NCBI GenBank assembly: GCA_030762895.1
Contig: CM061062.1
Span: forward strand, 2,751,001-2,815,000
Source: Sophora flavescens
Taxonomy: Eukaryota; Streptophyta; Magnoliopsida; Fabales; Fabaceae
Reading direction: 5' to 3'
DNA length: 64,000 bases
Shown here: piece after piece, positions 44,474 to 54,670 of the stretch
Numbering within the stretch: the stretch's first letter is position 1
How the letters are laid out: each line of letters opens with the position of its first letter
The notes under the pieces: generated by a model
The model's database searches: none
What the model was told of the DNA's origin: nothing
Seen by the model: only the letters and a program-made list of their open reading frames with translations
Program-made: the position numbers and the translations under genes

Positions 44474-45640
44474 ATGGAAAAAGGAGAATATAGTGGGTCA
44501 AAACCCAAAAGAAAATGGGAAGAATATAAATATACTCCCGATGGAACATGGGATAAATATGAAAAAAGAAACGATGTATAAAAAAGGATATACAAGAAAA
44601 ATAGCAAATGGACAAAAATTCAAGAATAATTTAAACCTCATTATGAATCAACTAGAATAGGAAATGTATTGAATCTCGACTGTGCAAGAAATAAAGAGGA
44701 AGTATTAATACAATGGACCAATGAAATGATATTACTAATAGCAACTGATGAAAGATTTAATAAATTAAATGTAATGGGTGTAAAAAACTTTTTAATATTT
44801 AAAACAACAGGGAATGTACAAAAATTTTTACTCAGTATAAAAGATGAAACTTGGCAAAGACATGTAAGATTAGTAAGAAATAACCAAGATTTTACCAAAA
44901 TGGTTATGGCTATGATCTATCAAGAATTTCTAGGATATACTATGTTCGATCAACAAGAAAAGACAAATAAATTCTTAAATGAAAAGGCTAATTAAAGCTC
45001 ATCTAAACAAAATACAAATATGTGACATGTGTCAAATAGAAAGCTTTATTTGTAAATACCAAAAATATTATTATCAAGTGAATGAAGAAGCAAAAGAAAC
45101 TTACAAATATATTTTTATAGATAAGCTACCATATCCCCTTAATACTAAAATAAAGAAATTATAGGAATCTAGACAAGATGAGACAGCTAACACCTTTGGA
45201 GGAATTATTCAAACTGTATACCAATGATTAAGAGAACAATGTATAGCAAGAGAAACAATAAGACAATTAAATAGAGGGAGCATTGCAATTTGCTGCGATA
45301 TCCCATAAATGAAAAAACCTGGAAATTATGGTTGTGAAAAACCAGCAAGAAAAAGAAAATATTATAGGAAACCAAAATTTAAGAAAAGATATCCAAGAAA
45401 GAAAACATATTATAAAAACAACAAGAAAAAATTCTTTAGGAAAAAGAAAATAACACCAAGAAAATATTGTCTCAAAGGAAAAAAGAATTGTGTGTGTTGG
45501 ATATGTAATGTTGAAGGACATTAAGCTAATGAATGTCCCTAGCGGAAAGAAAAAGATTTTAAAGAAAAATCAAAATTAATAAAGCAAGTATACCAAATAT
45601 ATGAACTTGAACCATTAGAAGAAGAATTAATTAACTGATA
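44474..45640 (+). pseudogene. Endogenous pararetrovirus coat protein (broken)
   Basis: The ATG at 44474 opens the frame, which a TAA at 44579 interrupts. The capsid core follows at 44669-44994, with a frame change near 44990 and a stop near 45162. A strongly basic Lys/Arg region comes next (45309-45460), then the zinc knuckle CWICNVEGH at about 45497-45523. The metal-binding Cys and His are kept, but a stop sits between the His and the last Cys. The tail is acidic (EPLEEELIN). This order (capsid core, basic RNA-binding arm, CCHC knuckle, acidic end) is that of caulimovirus coat proteins, which package the viral genome. At least three stops and one frame slip prevent expression. Confidence 0.75.
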
Positions 45641-45649
45641 CTGATGAAA

Positions 45650-47596
45650 GCATATATGAATAATACTTATAGAAAAATAATAGTAGAAAAAAGTAAAAAG
45701 AAACTGAAACATTTATAGATACTAGAGCAAGTATTTGTCTAGCAACAAAAGCGTTGTTTGATAAATGGAAAAAATTAGAAAAACCAGTCAAAATACAAAT
45801 TGCAGATGGATCAATACATCCACTATATTGGGTGGTAACAAGAATTACATTAATTATAAAAGAAAAATTATTTGTAGTGCCAACAATATATCAACAAGAT
45901 ACAAGTGTAAATATGATTATTGGAAATAACTTTTTAAGATTGTATGCACCATTTTCCTAGTATTTAAAATATATATCTCTAAAGACACCATATATTTACA
46001 AGAAACAAAAAAGATAGATAATTAACCTTCCAATTATTCACTCTTCGAATGTATTTACTCTAAAAAAAATCAGAGTTTAGCAAGTTGAATCGTTGTGAAA
46101 AAGGAAATATATTTAAAAATCTGCCATATATTACTAAAACTAGAACCAAATCGAAGAATATCATCTCATATAAAAGAACTTTTAGATAAAGTATGTAGTG
46201 AAAATCCACTAGATCCAAATATCAATAACAAAAATATTGAATTAACTGTATTAAAATTAAAAGACCCAACAAAAGAAGTAAAATGTAAACCTATGATTTA
46301 CAGAAAACAAGATAGAGATGAATTTGTAAAAGATATTGAAGAAATATGCAAAAAAATGATTAATTAGGCCATCATAAAGCAAGAACTCTGCACCAACCTT
46401 TTATATAGAAAATCATAATGAAATAAAAAGAGGAAAATGAAGGATGATAATTAATTATAAACAGATAAATGATGCAATGGAAGGTGATGCTTATTTTCTT
46501 CCAAGAAAAGATTTAATTATTGAATGAATTAGAAATATGAATTGGTCTAGTACCTTTGATTGCAAATCAGGATTTTATCAAATAAGATTATCTGAAGAAT
46601 CTAAAGCATTAACAACATTCAGTTGTCCTCAAGGTCAATATGAATGGAATGTACTTCCAAGGGGAATGAAGCAATCACCAGAAATTTTTCAACGAAGAAT
46701 GGATATTCTTCGATACTTAAAGAATTCAAGGACTTTTATCTGATATATATTGATGATATCTTGATCTTTACTAATAAAGATTTAGAGGGTCATTTTAACA
46801 AAGTTGAATTAGTACTAAATAAATGCTTAGAGCATGGAGTAGTTTTAAGCAAGAAAAATGCAATACTAGCTCAAAACAAAATTAATTATTTAGGATTATA
46901 AATTGAAAAAGGAAAGATTTTAATGCAAAGGCATGTGTTAGAAAAATTACGGAATTTTCCCACCAAATTAAAAGACAAAAAGGAATTACAAAGATTTCTT
47001 GGATTACTAACATATATTTCCAGTGAAGGTTTTATCAAGGATCTTGTAGCAGAAATGAAAGTATTTCAACAAAAATTAAAGAAAGATGCCCTCTGGTCTT
47101 GGACCGAGGAAGACGAAGAAATTATTAAAAAATGAAATTAATATGCCAGGATCTTCCTGAGCTATATAATCCATTGGATGATGATCTAATTATTATAGAA
47201 ACTGATGCATCTAATGACTGTTGGGGAGGAGTCATGAAAGCAAAGCCCCTAGGGCAAAAGAAAGAATTACTATGTCGATACGCGTCTGGAACTTTTTCAG
47301 ATAGCGAAATTAATTATCCAACACATGAAAAAGAAACTCTAGCACTGATTCGAATGTTGGAAAAGCATCGAATTTATGTACTAGATAAAGAATTTATTGT
47401 TCGGACTGATTCAACCTATGTTTCAGGTTTCAAAAATCTTAATCACAAAAGAACCTATAAGCAAGGGAGATTAATCCGATGACAAATGAAATTATCTGAA
47501 TACAATTATTCAATCTCTCATATTAAGGGAGAAAAGAATGTTCTTGCAGATATTTTATCCAGAGAATGGAGCGAGGCAGTAGAATTATTAAAGTAG
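45650..47596 (+). pseudogene. Endogenous pararetrovirus polymerase: protease, reverse transcriptase, RNase H (broken)
   Basis: Domains in order: the aspartic protease near 45715-45957 has DTRAS where DTGAS is usual, so a conserved Gly is lost. The reverse transcriptase runs from about 46095 to 46900. Its motif A segment FDCKSGFYQI and the catalytic YIDD (46746-46757) are intact. RNase H (about 47130-47590) keeps ETDAS, EKETLALI, RTDSTYV and the final His/Asp pair in HIKGEKNVLADILS. There is no integrase, as expected for this family. Breaks include stops near 46365, 46523, 46899 and 47480, and frame slips near 46700 and 47120. The frame ends at a TAG at 47594-47596. Confidence 0.85.
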
Positions 47597-47599
47597 CAG

Positions 47600-48640
47600 T
47601 ACCAGCTCAAAAAAGCACTAGAAAAACAGAAGCTGAAAGAATTAGACTTAATTAAATCAGATTTAAAAGCACTGGAACTCCAAATGCAAACAGAAGGACT
47701 TTTGGAAAAAAGAATCCCAAATAAGATTACAGAAGCAGCACGAAGAGAAACAAATAATGGTACGTTGTCTTTAACGGACCAATGTCAAGAATCTATGATG
47801 ACTGGTACAAAGCAGCCCCTCATTGTCAAGGAATATCGGAGTTCATCATCAAGCATTTCCAACCAAAGAAGCGAGCAAAAAAGCTCTAAAGATTTCTCAA
47901 GAAAATGAAAAAGCAAGGAAAGGCAAAGAAGCCCAAGAAGCAGGAAAAGAGATATATCTCGGACCAAGGACTTACTCGAAAATAGCTCAAATAACAAAAA
48001 CGGAAACAAAGAATCCAATGAAGATTCTAGGGAGAATTCCATCCTCCTTAGACAATTATCCGATAATTACCAGAAAAGACCATGAATTACTAGTTCAATT
48101 TTCCGAAGAAAAATTTTATGAACACCTCATAAGATTAATTAAATGGAACGAAAAATAAAAAATCAACTATTTTTATATGGTTGATAGAAATGTCTATGGA
48201 CTTAAAACAATAATTACTCCAGGATCAACTCCAGCTCTAGCATTCAATATGTTCCAATTTGGACTAATTGAGTGTATTTATCCAAGCAAGAATCTCGATG
48301 AGATTAATCTGTTCCCACATTACTTCAAGGGGGCAGTTCAACTATACAAGAAGAAGGTAGCCTGAGAAAGAACTATTTATTTAAAGTTCTATTCAGCATA
48401 CTCAGACTTCAAAACAAAACAACCAGCCAAGCATTTCGCCTTCGTAGGCATAAGCAACTATAATTTTCGATTAATGGACGAAGCAAGGAGAATCACACAT
48501 GATGAAGATGATATGACAACAATTACGGCTAACCAGCTGGCAAGCATCTACGGGCAGTGCAATGCTATAGGACAATTTTTTTTATCAAAACCAATTACAA
48601 AGGCCCAAATACTTTGCTTCTAAGCAAAACACTCGGTAAA
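47600..48640 (+). pseudogene. Endogenous pararetrovirus transactivator/viroplasmin (P6-like), broken
   Basis: Directly behind the polymerase, an N-terminal Lys/Glu-rich helical stretch (LKKALEKQKLKELDLIKSDL) leads to a segment with the IYDDWYKAA wording of the caulimovirus transactivator core. It continues in a second frame from about 47823 with many Lys/Glu residues and KIAQITKTETKNPMKILGRI. A stop near 48156 and another near 48363 interrupt further similar sequence up to about 48640. In the family this protein allows reinitiation of translation on the polycistronic RNA and forms the inclusion-body matrix. Identification rests on position and core wording. Confidence 0.65.
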
Positions 48641-48939
48641 GTAATGAAAGAAAAAGGCTTAAACATCCTGACAAACTTTGAAATCCCATTCTATGCATTG
48701 GAATGACCATAAATGAATTATAGACCAGCTGTCCCAAGCAAGCTATGCGCACTAATTAAAGAAAGCAGGAATCATGAATGCGAAAGATGCACGAAAAGAC
48801 AGATAATGACAGAAAGCACCAGGAAAAGGACAGAGACTCGAATGAAGCAATAATTGAAGAATGAAGTAAGCACCGACGTCATCAAACAGAATTATTGAAC
48901 AATGACGTCATCAGTCGAATTATTATGACCAGATGCAAT

Positions 48940-49155
48940 TATTTGAGGTCATTTATGTAAATTATATTTGTGTGAATAAGCTATAAATAAGTCCTCTTAT
49001 CTTCGAGGCAAAATCAGAATTCAGAACGTAGTTTCAATTCTCACTTATGTGTGATCTCTCACTGAGAGTAGTTTGCTAAAACATTCGTGGTATAGCTCGG
49101 ATGGTTGAGTGTTCATCCAACCCCCTCATGTAAAATAACCAATTACTAAATAAAG
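48940..49155 (+). promoter_or_regulatory. Pararetroviral pregenomic RNA promoter and poly-A signal region
   Basis: The intergenic region behind the transactivator holds CTATAAATAAG (48981-48991), a good TATA box. About 160 bases downstream is AATAAA (near 49148). In caulimoviruses the poly-A signal lies just past the transcription start, so the genomic RNA is terminally redundant; the spacing here fits. Activity cannot be judged from the sequence. Confidence 0.6.
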
Positions 49156-49322
49156 ACTCTCTTTCTACAAATTATCCTATCAATTACTCCATACCAAGCA
49201 AAATTAAAAGAAGGAATCAACGGAAGCAGAAGTGGGCAAAAACAAATAATTTCAAGAAACCAAAGATCTGGTTTGATTACTAAGTCACTCTTTTCAAAGC
49301 TAGGTTTATTTTATGCAAAATA

Positions 49323-50072
49323 ATGTCTGAAATAGATCGGATAGAAACTAGCGAAATAGACCACTTACAAATTACTAAAGAAGATGGAAATTATGAAGGA
49401 AGTATTTTAATTAATCCAAAATTATTTAAGAAAATTTAGAAAGAAGATCTAGACTTAGTCGAAACTGCAAACATGGTAGGAAAGAAAGAAAATTAATGAA
49501 CATACTAAAGAAACTCAATCAAAAAGAAAATATAATATATTATGGTAAAATAATGAACGAATCACCAATAGATATATCTGAAACACAAGGAAATACAAGT
49601 ATTCAGTTAAAAAGCAAAGAAAAATTTTCAGAATTGAAAAGAAACCTAAAGAACCAAGAACACAAAGAAATTAGGATATATCCATATAGGAGTTGTACAA
49701 GTTTTAATCAAAACAACGTTCCTAGAATGAATAAATTCACCAATCGAATTAGTTCTAAAAGGTAATAGAATAAATGATCCAAAGGATAAAATACTAGGCG
49801 TAATAGAAGAAAATTTAGCCTATGTAAAATTAAAGTTTGAAATCGAACCAAATATAGGAATCCCATTAAATACTCAAAGACTAAACCAAGCATTAACTCT
49901 TGAACACAAATTTTTAAAAGAAACTCTAATGAAACCAGGAGATAAAATATATTCAATTACATCTTGTGTAAACAATGCATTAACCAACTCACATCATAGT
50001 ATTATCTTTAGAAATAATGATAGAATAGACATTCCGAGATTATTTCAACATATATTATCCAAAGAAAAATGA
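49323..50072 (+). pseudogene. Endogenous pararetrovirus movement protein (30K-like), broken
   Basis: The ATG at 49323 starts a frame interrupted by TAG at 49437 and TAA at 49494. Coding goes on in another frame from 49496 and then slips again near 49690. The central part (PIELVLKGNRINDPKDKILG, VKLKFEIEPNIGIP) and the end (DKIYSITSCVNNALTNSHHS) fit the 30K-superfamily movement protein of caulimoviruses, which modifies plasmodesmata for cell-to-cell spread. It is the first gene behind the promoter region, as expected. Two stops and two slips make it inactive. Confidence 0.65.
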
Positions 50073-50249
50073 AATAACAGAATTATGCATTTTTATAAGC
50101 AGACCAAGAATTCTTGGAATTGATTTGAAATAGAATCAATTCCAAGACCAATTAGTTTCCCAGAACAACAAATATCTAATGAAGAAAATGATATCATAAA
50201 ATTATCTAATCAAGTAAAAGAACTGACTCTATTTGTAAAAAATAAAATA

Positions 50250-51120
50250 TGAACAAAAGAGAAGAATTAAAACAATTTATGAAAGAGTTTTACCTAAGAA
50301 AAGATAAATTAGATATAAAATATGAAGAATTAAAACAAAGAGAAGAAATAAAATAATTCATGGAAGAATTTTACCTAAGGAAATATAGGGCCCAAATAAA
50401 TATTGGAGACTTTACTGGAGCTCTAGATTACTATCTAGAAAGAGATCCAGAAAATAGAAATAGAAAATTAATTGAAAAGCATCTAATAAGAAAAGAAAAG
50501 GAACTAATTGATTTAGAAAACAAAGAAAGAAAAATAAACATACAATATAGAAAAGGAATGAAAACGTAATAGAATGTATAAAGAATTTGGTTCTTGAGGC
50601 TTCAAATTCCTCTTCTAATCACTTCAGAATTGAAGCACCACCTTTTGAAGATAGTGAATAAAAGAAAAATGGACTTAGATGAACAAACATATAAAGAAAT
50701 AATAAATGTATTACAATTTAACCTTCCAGTTGATTGTAAGCAAATTATAATAAAAAAGATAAAAGAATAATTTTGGCAAGAAGAATACTATTTACACCGG
50801 CTAGATATTGAATTTGAATTTGAATATTTAGAAGAAATGGAATTAAATGAAGAACAAAGATATTCTGATGATGAATACTGGTATTGAGAATAATGGATAA
50901 AGAAATATTAAGTATATTAGCTATAAATTACCAAATGACTGTAAACAAATAATAATTAATAAGTTAAAGTATCAACACCGGTAATAAGAACTTTATCTAA
51001 AACAAATACAACGAAGAGTACAGTTAGCTTTTTGTAAAGAAGAACGAAAACAAATAATTAAGGAATTGATGGAAATAGATGGATCAATAGATGAGTTTAT
51101 GTAAAAATTATTCAGTGAAG
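50250..51120 (+). pseudogene. Endogenous pararetrovirus small ORFs behind the movement protein
   Basis: At least three short, related-looking frames lie here (about 50250-50568, 50670-50890 and 50896-51103). They are rich in Glu, Lys, Ile and Tyr; the longest reads FYLRKYRAQINIGDFTGALD. Two share an IINVLQFNLPVDCKQIIIKK-like core, so a duplication is possible. Soymoviruses carry small ORFs of unknown role in this position. I cannot assign any of them to a named gene. Confidence 0.4.
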
Positions 51121-51209
51121 CAAACCATGCATGAATACTACCCTAAAAATAGAACAAAAGTTAAAATTAATAAAACAAAAAAAAAGAAATTAATAGGGTG
51201 ATACCGTTT

Positions 51210-51221
51210 TGGTATCGGAGC
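51210..51221 (+). other. Pararetroviral minus-strand primer site (tRNA-Met)
   Basis: TGGTATCGGAGC matches the tRNA-Met complement TGGTATCAGAGC with one change. It lies outside any LTR, between small viral ORFs and downstream of the movement protein. It would mark the conventional zero point of the circular viral map. Confidence 0.75.
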
Positions 51222-51232
51222 TAAGTAAGTGA

Positions 51233-51445
51233 ATGGATCAACAAAATATAAAAAACTTTGTACACAAATTAAGTATGCTAGACCTAACTAATCAAAATAA
51301 TATAAGAAGTTTAATACAAGAATTAAAAGCTGAAGTTACATATGCATGTGAAAAACATATCAATTATCATTGTGAATTTTGTGATTGGAGAAAATACGAT
51401 AGAGAAATAGAATTAATACTAGTAATAATAAATAAACTAGAATAA
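51233..51445 (+). CDS. Endogenous pararetrovirus small ORF behind primer site
   Basis: This intact 70-residue frame starts 11 bases behind the primer site. It contains the cluster CEKHINYHCEFC, whose Cys and His spacing could bind zinc, set in a Glu/Ile-rich helical background. The function is unknown. In the circular order it would be followed by the helical ORF at 43870. It is one of few viral frames here without a stop, perhaps only because it is short. Confidence 0.4.
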   Translation: MDQQNIKNFVHKLSMLDLTNQNNIRSLIQELKAEVTYACEKHINYHCEFCDWRKYDREIELILVIINKLE

Positions 51446-51485
51446 TGGATAGAGTAATATTCTTTTAAAAAAAAATATTAAAATA

Positions 51486-53566
51486 TTGATGGGTACAATT
51501 TACCCTAAAATTATGGCGGAGATCGTAGCACTCATAAAAAAAAAATTATATTTTATATAAATATATTCCAACACCACTTTCTGCCGTCTCACAACAATCA
51601 CTGAAAATATTTTCGTAAAGACGTCAACATTTTTCTTTAGCTCCCTTAAAACTACACCCACAGATTCTACATAGACGGCGTACTATATGTTTGGCACCAC
51701 CTTCTGTCGAAAGTTCCATTGTTACAATTGGCATCAAAGGGTAAACAAATAGCAATGGAATACCCAGTGAATTATTCTTTTGGAGAGTGTTTCCATTGCT
51801 GAGTTCGTCGACAAATGTGAAGGTAAGCTATGCGAAACGCTAAAATTTAAGTACCAAAAAATAATATGAAAAAAATCAGTAACAATCTAATGAGGGAACT
51901 ATTATAAAATTTCATTATTATCAGTAAAATGTTTAAGTGAAACATGCATTTTGTGTGTCGATGTTAATTAAAATGAGTAATATTTAACATGAGTATCGAC
52001 TTTGATTTAAGACTCAACAATCTCTATTTTACTAAATGTTCATTTTGAGCTAACGAGGGTGCGTTTGGGAAACAACTTAATCGAAGCTTGTCACATAAGG
52101 CCTTATCGCAGTGAGAGCTATGCCATAAACGCTAAAGAAAGAAAAAAGAAAGAAAGGGCATGAGAAGATTTGAATAGTGAAAAACACGGAGAGGGTGTTT
52201 AGTCATGAAGCTCTTATGATAATTCCACAAGCTCTCCCAAAGGTGACTTATGAAAATAAGTCAAAAACTCCTTATGGGATGTCATAATTTATTTTTATAA
52301 GCTCTCCACAAACACATCGTATAAGAGCATGTCATCGAGATAAGTGAAAATGAGCTTAAATAAAATTTCTTCCAAACACCACATGAATCCTTAAATTAAA
52401 GTTTTTTTTTGTTTTAAATGAGAAAAATATAAACATTTTTATCGAAAAGGGAAAGCTGCATGTTTTTCTTTTCTTTTTAATGGACGAAAGGTGCATGTTA
52501 CTAATAACATCCTTCTCATTTTATTATTATTCACTAATTCTTCTTGTATATATTATCTTGTCTTGTTTTACCAAAAATAATAATATCTTGTCTTATTTTT
52601 TTATACATATTGTCTTGTTTTTTGATTATTCACTAAACATAATAATATTAGTGGAATTGACAGTACAAAATCAAAAAGGGATCGAACTAATATCATTGAT
52701 GAATTATGAATCAATTCAAGAAACTCAATTAAAATATCTGATAAGTTCTTATCTAATTTATGTGGTAGGAACCAGATTTGAATCGGTGATATAAGGATTT
52801 TTCATCCTGCTCTAGCATGCCGAGTGCCGACCAACCATTCTTAAAGCACCATCCACATATGCGCGCATGTAAACTACTTTAATAACAGGCATTTATATTA
52901 GTTATAGAGTTTAATAATTACTCACTAACAGCATAAAATTTTTTTTGAAAACGCCCAATCATATTTCATCTTATTTTATTATATTAATTCATAAAATATT
53001 TTCACAAATATTTATATGATGAAAAATAATTGAATATTTAAAATTTTTTTATAGTATCAATGTATATCCATTAAATCCTTACTTATATGATGATTAAATT
53101 TCATCTACTTCAATCCTTATTTTTTATTTTTTTTATATATATATTTGTCGAAAATACACTCAAAAAACAAAAGAAGCATATTGTGGTATCCATATCTGGT
53201 ACAAAAATAATTCCTTTTACAATTTTATATCTGTCATTATTTTTAAAAAATTAAAATTCTTTTCCTTTCGTAATTTACTTTTTTCTTCTTCCTCTTCAAG
53301 TTTCTCTTTCTCTATCTTGTTATCTCTTTTTCTTCTCCTGCTCGGTGATTGGTCGGTGGTGACCGCTTGGTGGTGGTCGCGGGTCGTGTGGTGGTGGAGC
53401 GAGTCGTGACAGCGACAACGTCATCTAGCAGAAGAGGAGCTGGGAGACGCGAATCGCGGCGGTGGAGCACGCCGGTGCGGTGGTAGGGGTGTTCGTTGTC
53501 ATTCTCCTCCATCTCCCTCTCACCTCCGTTCACTGGAATCTCAAATCCCCAAATCCCCTCCTCTTT
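51486..53566. other. AT-rich intergenic, possible MITE, no gene seen
   Basis: About 2 kb without a supported gene. Near 52068 the wording GGTGCGTTTGGGAAA, and near 52372 TTCCAAACACCAC, could be the imperfect ends of a hAT-type MITE of about 310 bp with AAGCTT/GAGCTT-rich inner repeats, but no clean duplication was found. A GC-rich stretch lies at 53335-53480. Confidence 0.4.
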
Positions 53567-53571
53567 CTTCT

Positions 53572-53805
53572 TGTCACGGATACATGATCGAAAGGAAGCA
53601 CCTAGCTAACTAGTGTTCAGTTATTTAGTTAATTAACTAATCATTATGTAGTTAGCCAGTTCGCAGAAGTTAGTTAGATTTAGTTAGTTTTCTGACTATT
53701 TCTTCATGTATATATAGAATAGTAGCTAGTCTTTGTAATTCAGTTGATTCATTTCTAATTCAATGAAGAGAATGATTCTCTCTTTCAGCAAGTCCTCTTC
53801 CCTTT
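53572..53805 (+). repeat. Copia LTR, plus orientation, 3' truncated
   Basis: It starts TGTCACGGATACATGA and follows the reverse complement of 58018-58270 with about 85-90% identity by eye (GAAAGGAAGCACCTAGCTAA, then CATGTATATATAG as TATA region). It breaks off after CTCTTCCCTTT. Confidence 0.85.
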
Positions 53806-53972
53806 GAGAAGAGTGAGAGATTATGCTTCTGCCATCATCATCAGAAGCTAAGTCCTCATCTGCAGTGAAGTTGTTGACAGCACCACTGTTCTTGAAATAG
53901 TTGGGTGGATAACCATAATTTTTATAGCATGTACATCCACTGTGTGTCCAGACTTGTGAGTCATATTTCATG
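53806..53972 (-). pseudogene. Copia gag zinc-knuckle part
   Basis: Read leftwards: MKYDSQVWTHSGCTCYKNYG, then YPPNYFKNSGAVNNF and a DLASDDDG tail. In related Copia Gags this stretch reads C-x2-C-x4-H-x4-C followed by KHGYPP. Here the first Cys is Trp-shifted and the knuckle is damaged. It continues the gag that starts at 57753 but is separated from it by the 3.1 kb insertion. It runs straight into the inverted LTR. Confidence 0.65.
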
Positions 53973-54670
53973 GCCTTGAGGAACTTCTACGCTAACCCTT
54001 CCAACATCAAAATCCGGAAGCTCGCCGTTTCTCTAATCGCCAGGGTAAGTGACAATCTTCGACGCTTTTGTGATTTTCGTGCCGGCATTGTTGTTAGATT
54101 CTTTTTGAAGATGATTTCTAGTATGAGAAACTTAAATTTATGCAAGAATCTGTTTGTTTCCTGAGAAAATTGAGCAAGAAAACTTTCACGCCTATATGAT
54201 TTTTGTTACGTTACTGTTAATTTCGTTGTGCTCTGTTTGATTTCCGTTATATTGATTGAAATTGGAGGTGCATTTTAGTTTATTTCTTTCACCATTAGAA
54301 TTTAGAAACTTAAAATTCCTGCTTGTTTTTTTACACTGTGTGTTAAACTGATTGTTCGCTATTGTGTTTCAAAGCTTTGATTCTTAACAATTTGCTTCTG
54401 GTGGTGTTGATTTCTTCTCCACATTTTGATATATACAGCACTAGCAGGGTGTAGATATGGATGTATTTGTTCCCAATCTTGCCATGAACTAGCTTTGAAT
54501 AGAGGAATCCTAATTCAGTAATATGTCTCTTCATTTTTGGATTCCATATATTTTATTTCATTAACTCTCTTGTTTTGTTAAGGATGTGGGAGTTCGTTTG
54601 GTTGCAATCTGTTGCCTCACTATTGCTGCAAAGATGAGGACAAAGTCATTCTCTGTTGATATGTTTCTGG
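53970..54670 (+). pseudogene. Cyclin-D-like gene fragment, two exons
   Basis: Exon 1 runs 53970-54044 (MALRNFYANPSNIKIRKLAV, ending SLIAR) and is followed by GTAAGT. Exon 2 runs about 54583-54669 (DVGVRLVAICCLTIAAKMRT, KSFSVDMFL), bounded by AG and GTAACT. Both are in phase 0. RLVAICCLTIAAKM is the wording of the cyclin box in plant D-type cyclins, and the following KSFSVDMFL recalls the D6 class (TEFSV.DFL). Cyclins activate CDKs at G1/S. The cyclin-box part before it is missing, so the fragment cannot act. It lies inside a transposon insertion with intact introns, which points to DNA-level capture. Identification is moderate only. Confidence 0.45.

Larger units (their letters stand above)
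43850..51485 (+). mobile_element. Endogenous pararetrovirus (Caulimoviridae, Soymovirus-like), near full length, permuted
   Basis: A 7.6 kb segment is much more A-rich on the plus strand than its flanks. In order it carries a small helical ORF, coat protein, polymerase, transactivator, a promoter with poly-A signal, movement protein, small ORFs and a tRNA-Met primer site. No LTRs, integrase or target duplication are present, as expected for passive integration of viral DNA. A primer site lying downstream of the movement protein matches the organisation reported for soymoviruses. The two ends share 15 AT-rich bases (43850-43864 and 51471-51485), compatible with opening of a circle. Every large gene has stops or frame slips, so this copy is defective. 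Confidence 0.8.

Noticed and set aside
53312..53533. Arg/Thr-rich minus frame next to the inverted-LTR element
   Set aside because: Composition-driven in a GC-rich patch, with no domain or splice context.
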